DNA of 17,517 bases, from contig PAXL01000075.1 in the NCBI GenBank assembly GCA_002714465.1, forward strand, positions 1 to 17,517. Reading direction: 5' to 3'. Below the pieces are notes generated by a model, which was given only the letters and a program-made list of their open reading frames with translations, was not told the DNA's origin and did not search any database. A program made the position numbers and the translations under genes. This DNA comes from Gemmatimonadota bacterium. Its GTDB lineage: Bacteria; Latescibacterota; UBA2968. Below, piece after piece: positions 6,048 through 13,292 of this stretch (positions are counted from its first letter, which is position 1; every line of letters begins with the position of its first letter).

Positions 6048-8330
6048 TCAGTAGGCTACTTTCATCGATGCCGTGATGGTCCGCGGTTGTCTTGGTCCGT
6101 AAATGTAACCTGCGTCGCGATCAATGCCCTGATCGAAGTCGCTCTGGTAGCCGTTGAAGATGTTTTTGATTCCAACCTTGATTTCCAGTTCCGGAAGCTG
6201 TCCTCCGAGCCCTAGGTCGAGATCGAATGATGCGTTCGCCTCCCAGAAGGCATCTGATCGCTCGAGCCGATCTTCTGCGATGTAGCCGGCCAAATGTGGC
6301 ACATCCATCGGACCTGTGTAGATACCAGAAACCGCCGCGCTCGCGAAGGACGCGAACTGCCAGGATGCGGCGTAGTAGCCGTAGAGACCCGGAGTACGAA
6401 GCATTAGATCCGAGAACAGTCCGTCTGCCCACTCGACCGGGTCGTCATACCGACTCGACTGCAGGGTCAGGCCAGCTTGGAACGAAGTCTTCCACGTCGA
6501 GGCTCGGAGATCTAGTGTTGCCCCTTTCACAACCGCACTGCCTCCGTTCTTCTTCAGGAGCAGGAAGTTGCCGGCCGTATCCTCACCGTTGTCCTCGAGG
6601 ATAAAAGCGTCTGTCACCTTCGTGTAGAAGCCCTCAAGCGTGAACCCCCAGTAGTAGTCTGGGTTACTGTAGGAGTGGTCGTAGGAACCTGAGCTGCTCC
6701 AGGATCGCTCCGTGCCAAGATCAGGAGCGAGCTCGATCAGGAGAGCCTCGCCTGAGACGGACTCTATGTGCAGGTCCTCGTCGAAGGTCTGCGGGGCGCG
6801 ATAGCCGGTCGAGCCGGAAAGGCGGATCTGGCTTTCCCCGTTCAGGCGAAGCAGCAGGTTCGCACGCGGGCTGACGATCGGATTGTCGACGAACGAATGC
6901 TTGTCGAGGCGAGCGCCCAGGAGCAGGTTCACGAGTTCGACTGGCTTCCAATCCGTCTGTGCATAAGCGCCGACCGTTGTGATCGACTGATCCGTGAAGC
7001 GTTGGTATCCGACGATCTCGTCTTCAAGACGGTTGTACTTGAGGTCTGCTCCGAAGGTCAGGTCGTTCGTCGAGGACGCAGACCTTGAGTAATGGCCTCC
7101 TGCCGCGATTGTGCGATCCAGGGACTCACCATAAGCGTTTGGGTCGCGCCCTGCACCGTAGTAGCTGTCTCGTGATGTCCGCTGCGCGGAAAGGTAGAAC
7201 TCGACCTCGTTCAGTTCGTCCGTCGCGAGCACGTTCTCATACGCCACGCTTCCGCCGATGACCGTATGCTCAAGCCATTCGGCGATGTCTGCTTCGTGGG
7301 GTTTGAACTCGAAGCGGTTTCCGCCTCGGCGGTCTTCGTTCAGGCTGTGGAATTCGAAGGTAAGCTTGCTCAGGAGACTCGGTCTAAGGTGGCTGCGCAG
7401 GCCGAAGGAGGCGTTCTGGAGCTTTACGATCTCCGAGAAGTCGTCATGGTCGTGGTCGTAGGGCGAGCGCGAACGGGCCAGACCAAACAGCGAGACACCG
7501 GCACGCAGATCGTCGGATACATAGGTGGTCGAGACGCTGACCTTGTGGTCATCTGCTCCCCCGTTGAGGAATGATTTTGAGGCGGTGACGTCGAAGCCCG
7601 TTTTGATCGCCTCTCGCGTGATGACATTGACCGTCCCAGCAATCGCGTTACCGCCGTAGAGGGCCGAACCGCCGCCGCGAACGACTTCGATCTGCTCGAC
7701 CATTGATGTCGGGATTTGCTCGAGACCATAGACGCCGTTGAGAGCGCTGAAGATCGGTCGACCGTCGATCAGGATCTGCGAGTAGCCCCCCTCGAGTCCG
7801 TTGATTCGGAGCTGAGTGAAGCCGCAGTTCTGACAGTTGTTCTCCACGCGAAGACCCGGCTGGAAGACGATGCCATCGGCAAGCGTTTCGGACTGTGTGT
7901 CCGCGAAAAGTTTGTCGTCGACTATGTTGACGATGACCGGGACGTCGCGCTTGTGTTTCTTGGTGCGGGTCGCGGTGATGACCATATCCTTGCCACGCAG
8001 GTCGGATTCTGTCAGCTTGATCACGAGACCATTGCGTCCTGTCTCATGGCCAACCTGAACTTCCGTCTGGCCGTAACCGACCATCGAGACGCGGATCGTG
8101 AACTCGTCCGATACGACTTGTTTGAGAATGAAGTGTCCTTCTGAGTCGGCAACGGAACCTATTCCTGTTCCCAAGACGACGACGTTTGCCCCAGGAAGAG
8201 GTTCACCCGTTAAGAAGTCGACCACGGTACCGTTGACCGGCCCCTGTTCCGCTGAAAGGGGCATCGCAAGCAGCAGACCTAGCACAACCAGCTTGAGAAT
8301 GCATGTCGGAATATGTCGTAAGTCGTCCAT
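6048..8330 (-). CDS. TonB-dependent receptor with CxxC plug motif
   Basis: A 760-residue outer-membrane TonB-dependent receptor. I chose ATG 8330 because it opens directly onto a signal peptide (MDDLRHIPTCILKLVVLGLL, ending PLSA) and has AAAGG eight bases upstream. The longer frame to 8384 starts at a TTG that lies inside a -35 element. After the signal comes a carboxypeptidase-regulatory-like domain (PVNGTVVDFLTGEPLPGANV), then the plug (DMVITATRTKK, GLRVENN, LRINGLEGGYSQILIDGRP, IEVVRGGGSALYGGNAIAG), then a barrel ending in ITASMKVAY. The plug holds CQNC (C166 and C169), and an early barrel loop has YDHDHDDF; both could bind metal. An upstream DtxR-type palindrome suggests iron or manganese control. 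The likely substrate is a metal or metal chelate, but the identity is open. It lies just behind a nuclease remnant and before the thioredoxin gene. Confidence 0.9.
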   Translation of the reverse strand: MDDLRHIPTCILKLVVLGLLLAMPLSAEQGPVNGTVVDFLTGEPLPGANVVVLGTGIGSVADSEGHFILKQVVSDEFTIRVSMVGYGQTEVQVGHETGRNGLVIKLTESDLRGKDMVITATRTKKHKRDVPVIVNIVDDKLFADTQSETLADGIVFQPGLRVENNCQNCGFTQLRINGLEGGYSQILIDGRPIFSALNGVYGLEQIPTSMVEQIEVVRGGGSALYGGNAIAGTVNVITREAIKTGFDVTASKSFLNGGADDHKVSVSTTYVSDDLRAGVSLFGLARSRSPYDHDHDDFSEIVKLQNASFGLRSHLRPSLLSKLTFEFHSLNEDRRGGNRFEFKPHEADIAEWLEHTVIGGSVAYENVLATDELNEVEFYLSAQRTSRDSYYGAGRDPNAYGESLDRTIAAGGHYSRSASSTNDLTFGADLKYNRLEDEIVGYQRFTDQSITTVGAYAQTDWKPVELVNLLLGARLDKHSFVDNPIVSPRANLLLRLNGESQIRLSGSTGYRAPQTFDEDLHIESVSGEALLIELAPDLGTERSWSSSGSYDHSYSNPDYYWGFTLEGFYTKVTDAFILEDNGEDTAGNFLLLKKNGGSAVVKGATLDLRASTWKTSFQAGLTLQSSRYDDPVEWADGLFSDLMLRTPGLYGYYAASWQFASFASAAVSGIYTGPMDVPHLAGYIAEDRLERSDAFWEANASFDLDLGLGGQLPELEIKVGIKNIFNGYQSDFDQGIDRDAGYIYGPRQPRTITASMKVAY

Positions 8331-8355
8331 ACAGTAGGCCTTTGGAGGAGCGGCA

Positions 8356-8406
8356 AAGCTAAAAGGCTTCTGTCGGGCTGTCAATAATATATTTAGTCTA
8401 GGCTAA
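8356..8406 (-). promoter_or_regulatory. Promoter with DtxR-type operator candidate for the CxxC TonB receptor
   Basis: On the minus strand a perfect -35 TTGACA (8384-8379) is followed after 17 bases by a weak -10 TAGCTT (8361-8356), about 25 bases before the receptor ATG. Nine bases upstream lies TTAGCCTAGACTAA (8406-8393), which is symmetric at 12 of 14 positions and resembles the TTAG...CTAA core of DtxR/IdeR/MntR operators. Its place just upstream of the -35 is a little unusual for a repressor site, so either the promoter or the operator may be wrongly placed. Confidence 0.45.
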
Positions 8407-8420
8407 TAATTGTATCGAGT

Positions 8421-8441
8421 AAAAAAGCTCAGTGCTTTTTT
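8421..8441 (-). terminator. A/T-armed hairpin, possible bidirectional terminator
   Basis: AAAAAAGC (8421-8428) and GCTTTTTT (8434-8441) form a perfect eight-base stem around the loop TCAGT. It lies 13 bases behind the stop of the nuclease remnant and before the promoter of the next receptor. The stem has only two G-C pairs, so it would be a weak terminator on either strand. Confidence 0.4.
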
Positions 8442-8454
8442 CAGTTCCGGTTGG

Positions 8455-8664
8455 CTAGAGAAGTTGGAATCGTGAGAGGACGGGATCGTGATCGCTGGCG
8501 GGGTCTGGAAACTCCGAATTGACGTGGGCGATCCCCTTGATGACGGCATAATGGGCGACAAGCGGCGAGCTGTGGTTGCCCCCCTGGACCTGTGCGATCG
8601 TGACCGACTTTCCGGCGTGTAACATGGATGTAGAAAACGGTAACAACAGAATGAGATTACGCAT
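8455..8664 (-). pseudogene. Internally deleted remnant of an ExeM-type secreted nuclease
   Basis: A 69-codon open frame that joins the two ends of a much longer protein. Residues 1-17 look like a signal peptide (MRNLILLLPFSTSMLHA). VTIAQVQGGNHSSPLVAHYA followed by VIKGIAHV resembles the N-terminal IQG..SP..G..V...GiVT module of ExeM/NucH-type extracellular nucleases. DPASDHDPVLSRFQLL is the hallmark C-terminal SDHDPV motif of the endonuclease/exonuclease/phosphatase superfamily. The whole catalytic core between them is missing, yet the frame stays open. A GAGG lies about nine bases before the ATG. Most likely this is a dead gene after an in-frame deletion. A small secreted protein made from the remnant cannot be excluded. 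It sits between two TonB receptors. Confidence 0.5.
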
Positions 8665-8794
8665 TGTGAAAGCCTCGGGGTCTCTTCGGGAATCAGCGAG
8701 GAAGAGTGTACAATCTGGCTATCACAACAACGTTACGGCAGGATTACGCGGCGAGCCGAAGCGGAAAGTGAGCTAAGCCTAGTTCTCTCAAAGG

Positions 8795-11065
8795 CTAAAA
8801 GTAGGAAATCCGATAGTTTAGACGCAGGTTGCGGCCTGACTCTGGCATCACCGATCGAATGCGCGAGAGGTGATTGCGATACTCCGTGTTGGCCATGTTA
8901 TCGAGAGTTAGCGTCCAGCTATGACGGATTTGGTCGCTTGAGAGTTCTTTCTGCGCATACAGACCAAACACAGCAAACGCGGCCGTCGGCATTTCGAATC
9001 TGTCTACGCGGTCCTGTTGGGCAGCCACCTCGGCATTTGCCCCGACCGTCAGCCAAGGATGTCGGTATTCGAGTGTACCGTTCACCTTCAGCGGCGGGAT
9101 CCCCGGCAAAGGTAGGTCGTCATCCCTGTTCTCGGCGTGAATGTAGCTGACGCCGATTTCCGCCAGAAGGCGATCTGCGGGACGGGTGGCTAGACGGAAC
9201 TCTGAACCGAGAAATCTAGCATCGACACCATCGATCGCGTAGATCGGGAGTAGCAACGCGAAGTTGATGTCACCCGTGTTGCGCGGCGTCAGGAAGTTCG
9301 CATACTCGCTCCAGAAGCCAGTCGCGAGCAAATCGATGCCCTGATTTCGGTAGTGTAGGAAAGCCTCCAGTCCGAAGCTTCTCTCCGACCTGAGTGTCGC
9401 GTCACCCACCTCGAACGTATACGCTGCCAGATGAGGGCCTTCGTTGTAGAGCTCCTCGATCGTCGGAATCCGCTCTGATCTGCTGACCGAGAATCCGGCC
9501 GCGAGCCGATCGGAGATCGACACGAGCGGGCTGACCGCCGCAGACCAGGCGTGGAAGTTTCTGTCCAAATCCCCAGACCCCTCGCGAGCGCGTTCTGAGT
9601 CTCTAGGGTTCAGAAAAGAGAAGGCGTAACGTCCTGCGACCTGCAGCTCGAAGCGTTCTCTCGATGCTTCGTGATACGCGCTCAGGGTGCCAGAAAGCTG
9701 ACTGGTTGGCGGCGTGAACACGAACGCCCCGAGCTCGAGTTCGTAGTGTGAGAGGCTGGCGCCCAGGATCGTCTTCGACCGGCCATCACCAGGCCCAACG
9801 TGCAGACTCAGATCACCACGGTAGTCATGGAACAGGAACTCCGCGCCGATGTTCCCATTCGACTCGAACTCGAAGTGATGGTAGTGGGTACGAGCGAAAG
9901 AAGCCTCGAGCCGATCCAGCGACTCACCCTCGAACTGATAGGATGCATTCGCATCGAAGACCCGTCTCAAGATGTCAATGTCCGCCCCGTTCGGATGACC
10001 CCCGATAAAGCCACCGGGAATCCCATAGTCCGTGTTGAACTGGTCAAAACTGGCACCGACATACCCACGTTCTCCGGCATAGGAGACGCCGGCGATCAGG
10101 GTGTTAGTGTTGATCTCTGTGTTATCGAGCTCCCCGATCGGTGTCTGCTGATTCCGGGTATCTCGGTATGTCGTTTCCCCGGACACACCGAGAGGACCGA
10201 GGGGGGCGACGATTGACATTGCCAGAAGGCCGCCGCGGTTTACGGTCGACCCACGTAAATCGATTGTGCCCCAGGCTTGTGTGGGGAGTGTTCTGGGGAA
10301 CTTATTCTTGACGACGTTTATCACGCCGCTGTTGGCAGACGATCCGTAAAGGAGGGATCCCGGCCCACGGATGATCTCGATCTGCTCGAGGTTGAACATC
10401 TCGAGTGTCATCGCGTGATCCGCCGAGGTGCCCGAGAGATCGCGGGACTGCAATCCGGCCTGAGTGATCTGGACGCGATCGCCACTGAGGCCGCGTATCA
10501 CGGGGCGAGCGGGGGCCGGCCCCATGCTTCGGATACCGACCCCCACCTCGTTCCTGATCGTCTCAGCAAGCGTAAGGCTGTAGTTCTTTTCCAGGTCCTT
10601 CCCGCTTAGGATCCCCAACGATTCCTGGAACTCCTCGAAACGCGTGTCCGGGGAATGGGACAGGACATCGATACCCTGCAAGAGCAGCACCCGGGGCTCC
10701 AGCTCCACCCGAAGAGCTGAGACCACTTCTCCGGAGATGCTGACCTCACGCGATAAACCGCGGTACCCGATCCTAGAGAAGGAGAGGACATGACTGCCGG
10801 TCGACAGCGTGAACATAAACTGACCATTGTCGTCGGTCGATGTCCCACGCGGTGTGCCTGACAGACGCACCGCCACCTCTTCAACCGGTTGTTTAGTTTG
10901 GCTATCGACGACATAGCCCACCACATCGACCGGCTGTTCGGAGTTAGAGAATCCCGCGAGGAGGAAGAGAAGGACAAGTGACCCGATCCATCTTTCGCTG
11001 ATGAAGTAGGGGTAGACTGGTTCCTTCCTCTTCCGGTCCCCGCGGAGCCTAGTTAGACGGTGCAC
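8795..11065 (-). CDS. ZnuD-like TonB-dependent receptor (zinc uptake likely)
   Basis: An outer-membrane receptor of about 756 residues, most like ZnuD. After a hydrophobic signal segment (WIGSLVLLFLLAGFSNS) comes a carboxypeptidase-regulatory-like domain (VVGYVVDSQTKQPVEEVAV). The plug shows ZnuD-type features: GIRSMGPAPARPVIRGLSGD, then LQSRDLSGTSADHA, then IEIIRGPGSLLYGSSANSG. The barrel has the ZnuD-like RIPTIEELYNEGPHLAAYTF and VGDATLRSERSFGLEAF, and a His-rich stretch THYHHFEFE. The start is a problem: no ATG lies in frame between the stop of the upstream lipoprotein gene and the signal segment. I placed it at GTG 11065, which overlaps that gene by 17 bases and gives a long basic n-region. 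The longer frame to 11317 is a shadow of the lipoprotein gene. It is probably translated together with the lipoprotein. Confidence 0.87.
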   Translation of the reverse strand: MHRLTRLRGDRKRKEPVYPYFISERWIGSLVLLFLLAGFSNSEQPVDVVGYVVDSQTKQPVEEVAVRLSGTPRGTSTDDNGQFMFTLSTGSHVLSFSRIGYRGLSREVSISGEVVSALRVELEPRVLLLQGIDVLSHSPDTRFEEFQESLGILSGKDLEKNYSLTLAETIRNEVGVGIRSMGPAPARPVIRGLSGDRVQITQAGLQSRDLSGTSADHAMTLEMFNLEQIEIIRGPGSLLYGSSANSGVINVVKNKFPRTLPTQAWGTIDLRGSTVNRGGLLAMSIVAPLGPLGVSGETTYRDTRNQQTPIGELDNTEINTNTLIAGVSYAGERGYVGASFDQFNTDYGIPGGFIGGHPNGADIDILRRVFDANASYQFEGESLDRLEASFARTHYHHFEFESNGNIGAEFLFHDYRGDLSLHVGPGDGRSKTILGASLSHYELELGAFVFTPPTSQLSGTLSAYHEASRERFELQVAGRYAFSFLNPRDSERAREGSGDLDRNFHAWSAAVSPLVSISDRLAAGFSVSRSERIPTIEELYNEGPHLAAYTFEVGDATLRSERSFGLEAFLHYRNQGIDLLATGFWSEYANFLTPRNTGDINFALLLPIYAIDGVDARFLGSEFRLATRPADRLLAEIGVSYIHAENRDDDLPLPGIPPLKVNGTLEYRHPWLTVGANAEVAAQQDRVDRFEMPTAAFAVFGLYAQKELSSDQIRHSWTLTLDNMANTEYRNHLSRIRSVMPESGRNLRLNYRISYF

Positions 11066-12296
11066 TAATTGCAACCGGTATCGTCGCAAACGTTTCCTCT
11101 GTGTCCCCGTCGTGGAGTATCGACAACGTGATCGTCGTCGATCCAGCTGCTTTGCCGATGATCCGGAAGGCCCAGAATTCGGGATCTGCTGGTGGATCGA
11201 ATCCAAGCAACGATGTATCCGCGACCGCAATCCCAAGCGAGTGAGCGGGAACGGAGGGTTGAAACTCAACGTCCTTGTCGTCGAAGAACTTGGCTTCAAA
11301 GTGATCGGTGCTGTCACCTTGCGCCACCGTCAGCGATCCTGTTGTCTCGCCTTGGCCGGCTAAGGGGGATTCGGTCAGCACCTGTCCGCTTTCCTCGTCC
11401 TTGACGCGAACGCCAACCGGTTCACCGTGCTGACCCGTCTTAGATTCGATGTGAACCGAGAGCGGCAGCGTAGAGAAATCCGAATGACCATCGTGAAGAA
11501 CGGATAGGATGACCGTCGTCTCACCCTCAGCGAGTCCACGAAGATGGAACTCGAAGCCTCCCTCGTCACCTGGATCCTGGTATACCTCCAAAAGAGTCTG
11601 GTCAGCGATTGTCCAACCGAGGCTAAGCTCGTTGCCCGTGGGAGCGGCAAACTCGGTTCCATTTGCATCTAGGAACTTGATGCTCCAGTGACCTGTCAGG
11701 CCGATTGGAGCCTCTAGATGATCGCGTAGTCCTCCCGTCGTATCGACTACACCCTGAAAATACCTGAAGAATCGAACGCCCGAGTCGATCAGCACCAGAC
11801 CCTCTGCCCCGAATTCCTCTTCCACATGAACAGGGATCGGTTTTGTGCGGAAGTCTGCGTGCTCGCCGTGGGTAATCTCGAGGATGATGGTCGTTTCACC
11901 GGCCTTGAGACCGCGGAGGTGAAACTCGAAGTCTCCTTCCTCGCCTGGATCCTGAAAGACTTCTAAAACGGTGGGGTCTGCGATGACCCAAGTGAATTTC
12001 CATTCGGGAGTTTTTGGGGGTGCAAGCTCGCTCCCTGCTGAGTCCAAGAATCGGATGCCCCAATGGTTCGTTAGTTCGCCAACCTTAGCTTCAAGGTGGC
12101 TCGCATTGTTTCCAGTGGAATCAATGTTCCCCTGGAAATACCTAAAGAAACGGACCCCCGAGTCTACGAGTACTAGACCTTCGGCCTCGTAGTGAACCTC
12201 CTGAGTAGACGTTGGATCATCACTGCCGCAGCCCGCGAAGACTGCGACCATAGTAAAGGCAAGCGCAAGAAACGCGCCTTGGTATCGGCAAAGCAT
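11049..12296 (-). CDS. Lipoprotein of three tandem His-containing repeats
   Basis: A 415-residue lipoprotein: the hydrophobic N-terminus ends in the lipobox VFAGC (C23). The rest is three tandem domains of about 120 residues (about 38-159, 163-285 and 292-412). The first two are close copies (GLVLVDSGVRFFRYFQG versus GLVLIDSGVRFFRYFQG); the third is diverged. Histidines recur at equal places: H67/H192/H332 in the HLEA-type motif, H78/H203 in HW, H126/H251 in FHLRG, and H143/H268/H395 and H146/H271 in the HGEH/HDGH motif. That pattern suggests metal binding. I do not recognise a named family. Its gene overlaps that of the ZnuD-like receptor, so it is probably a surface or periplasmic partner. 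The ribosome-binding site AGGAGA lies six bases before the ATG. The 163-base gap upstream shows no other gene. Confidence 0.85.
   Translation of the reverse strand: MLCRYQGAFLALAFTMVAVFAGCGSDDPTSTQEVHYEAEGLVLVDSGVRFFRYFQGNIDSTGNNASHLEAKVGELTNHWGIRFLDSAGSELAPPKTPEWKFTWVIADPTVLEVFQDPGEEGDFEFHLRGLKAGETTIILEITHGEHADFRTKPIPVHVEEEFGAEGLVLIDSGVRFFRYFQGVVDTTGGLRDHLEAPIGLTGHWSIKFLDANGTEFAAPTGNELSLGWTIADQTLLEVYQDPGDEGGFEFHLRGLAEGETTVILSVLHDGHSDFSTLPLSVHIESKTGQHGEPVGVRVKDEESGQVLTESPLAGQGETTGSLTVAQGDSTDHFEAKFFDDKDVEFQPSVPAHSLGIAVADTSLLGFDPPADPEFWAFRIIGKAAGSTTITLSILHDGDTEETFATIPVAISAPSN
11061..12185 (-). repeat. Three tandem ~365-bp coding repeats in the lipoprotein gene
   Basis: The lipoprotein gene is internally repeated: copy 1 is about 12185-11820, copy 2 about 11810-11442 and copy 3 about 11423-11061. 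Copies 1 and 2 still share long similar DNA stretches (for example around 12135-12180 and 11758-11803, or 11915-11955 and 11540-11582), so their duplication is younger than the split from copy 3. Confidence 0.75.
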
Positions 12297-12459
12297 CGTG
12301 TTCTCCTGACATACGGTTTGCTCAACGAACAGGATCCACCAGAAGGGGCTTTAAAGATGGTCCAATCCGTTATGGACAAAGGCGGATCATTGGTGAGAGC
12401 CAAATGCCGATCGCCTAATTTGATCGACAGCTGGATCTATGTATAGCAGAGTGTTCGTG

Positions 12460-12747
12460 CTACCGTTGTGGAGGCGGAGAACGACCTTGTTGGGAGATTC
12501 GAAGGGTAGGCGAGTGGCCGACGGCGGATGAGATTCGCTTTTGGCCGGAAGCAATCAGTAAGGCAAGAGATAGCGCCGCAGGTCCGAGGAACAGGACCTG
12601 TGCCCATTCACAGACAACACAGTCGGTTACGTGACATTCGTCCGCGTGGTCAGGCGTGAGACCGTGCGACAACGCGAATCCGAACGCGATAGTCAGCAGG
12701 GCCAAGGCAAGGGCAGTCAGGGCTGATTGGTTGCGGAGGCGAAACAT
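12460..12747 (-). CDS. Small DUF2946-like membrane/secreted protein
   Basis: A 95-residue protein starting at ATG 12747, one base behind the TGA of the MerC gene, so it is almost certainly translated with it. The longer frame to 12834 runs through the MerC His-rich tail and is rejected. A hydrophobic N-terminus (residues 9-27) is followed by a Cys/His cluster, SHGLTPDHADECHVTDCVVC (27-46, with C38, C43 and C46), a second hydrophobic segment (48-67) and a polar tail ending RSPPPQR. This layout (signal, HxxxxxH and CxxC cluster, helix, short Pro-rich end) matches DUF2946-type proteins that occur beside metal-linked TonB receptors. The function is unknown; metal binding at the periplasmic face of the inner membrane is an inference. 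Confidence 0.72.
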   Translation of the reverse strand: MFRLRNQSALTALALALLTIAFGFALSHGLTPDHADECHVTDCVVCEWAQVLFLGPAALSLALLIASGQKRISSAVGHSPTLRISQQGRSPPPQR

Positions 12748-12748
12748 A

Positions 12749-13177
12749 TCAATTGTGGTGGTGGGACTCTGTAATGGCGTCGTGATCGTGGCAATGATCG
12801 TGGCTGCAGAGGTGCTGGTTGCGGACATGGCCAAGAATCAGGAAGGCGGATCCTGCTACCGTGATGCCCCGTTCGCCAAACTCGCTGAGCAGGGAATGTC
12901 CGGCGAGGGCTGCCGTTACCATGAACCCAAGGCCGATCAGCCCGTAGAAGATGACACGGACATCCTTATGCGCGCGACAACCGAGCGTCAGGGCGAGAAG
13001 GCTGGTTGGGAGGATGATCCAGAGCAGGATCGCGTGGAAGCTCTCATCACCGAAGAACGTTGAGGCGATTACCGGAAAGGCGACAATGACAACCGGTATC
13101 AGGAGGCAGTGCACGGTGCAAGCCGTCGAGATCAGAATTGCGGCTTTGTCGCTGAATATGCGGGCGCGATTGAGCAT
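12749..13177 (-). CDS. MerC-like inner-membrane protein with His-rich tail
   Basis: A 142-residue protein of the MerC family with four hydrophobic helices (about 12-34, 47-67, 75-95 and 103-118). The conserved metal motif CTVHC (C20, H23, C24) is in the first helix, as in mercury transporters of this family. The C-terminus is a His-rich tail, CSHDHCHDHDAITESHHHN. Such MerC-domain proteins are not limited to mercury; with a ZnuD-like receptor and COG0523 GTPase nearby, zinc is more likely. AAGTGA precedes the ATG as a weak ribosome-binding site. The upstream region is AT-rich and carries a promoter with a Fur-family-like box, so this gene probably heads the unit MerC, DUF2946-like, lipoprotein and ZnuD-like receptor. 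A second, broken MerC-like gene lies at 13750-14133. Confidence 0.88.
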   Translation of the reverse strand: MLNRARIFSDKAAILISTACTVHCLLIPVVIVAFPVIASTFFGDESFHAILLWIILPTSLLALTLGCRAHKDVRVIFYGLIGLGFMVTAALAGHSLLSEFGERGITVAGSAFLILGHVRNQHLCSHDHCHDHDAITESHHHN

Positions 13178-13254
13178 TTATGTTCACTTGAGTCAAAGTG
13201 CGTATGGAGTGTGTATAAACCTACCAGCGAAGCTAGGTTGCAGCAAGTTTAAAA

Positions 13255-13292
13255 TGAATATGATTATAAAGCTTTATTTTTAAATAATTTAA
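13255..13292 (-). promoter_or_regulatory. AT-rich promoter with Fur-family-like box and palindrome upstream of MerC
   Basis: On the minus strand a perfect -10 TATAAT (13268-13263) has no good -35. It lies inside a 15-base site (13255-13269) which on the plus strand reads TGAATATGATTATAA; it matches the Fur-family core TGATAATNATTATCA at 12 of 15 positions. Upstream, TTAAATAATTTAA (13280-13292) is a perfect 13-base palindrome that covers the stop of the regulator gene and the -35 area. An operator overlapping the -10 fits repression by a Fur/Zur protein or by the neighbouring ribbon-helix-helix regulator. Confidence 0.45.

Noticed and set aside
8331..8384. TTG start 18 codons upstream for the CxxC TonB receptor
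   Set aside because: That TTG is part of a TTGACA -35 element, and ATG 8330 starts directly at a signal peptide.
11066..11317. N-terminal extension of the ZnuD-like receptor to an ATG at 11317
   Set aside because: These 84 codons overlap the lipoprotein gene in another frame and read as basic low-information sequence before the signal segment.
12748..12834. Upstream start for the DUF2946-like protein
   Set aside because: The added 29 residues are a shadow of the MerC His-rich tail; ATG 12747 one base behind the MerC stop explains the gene better.
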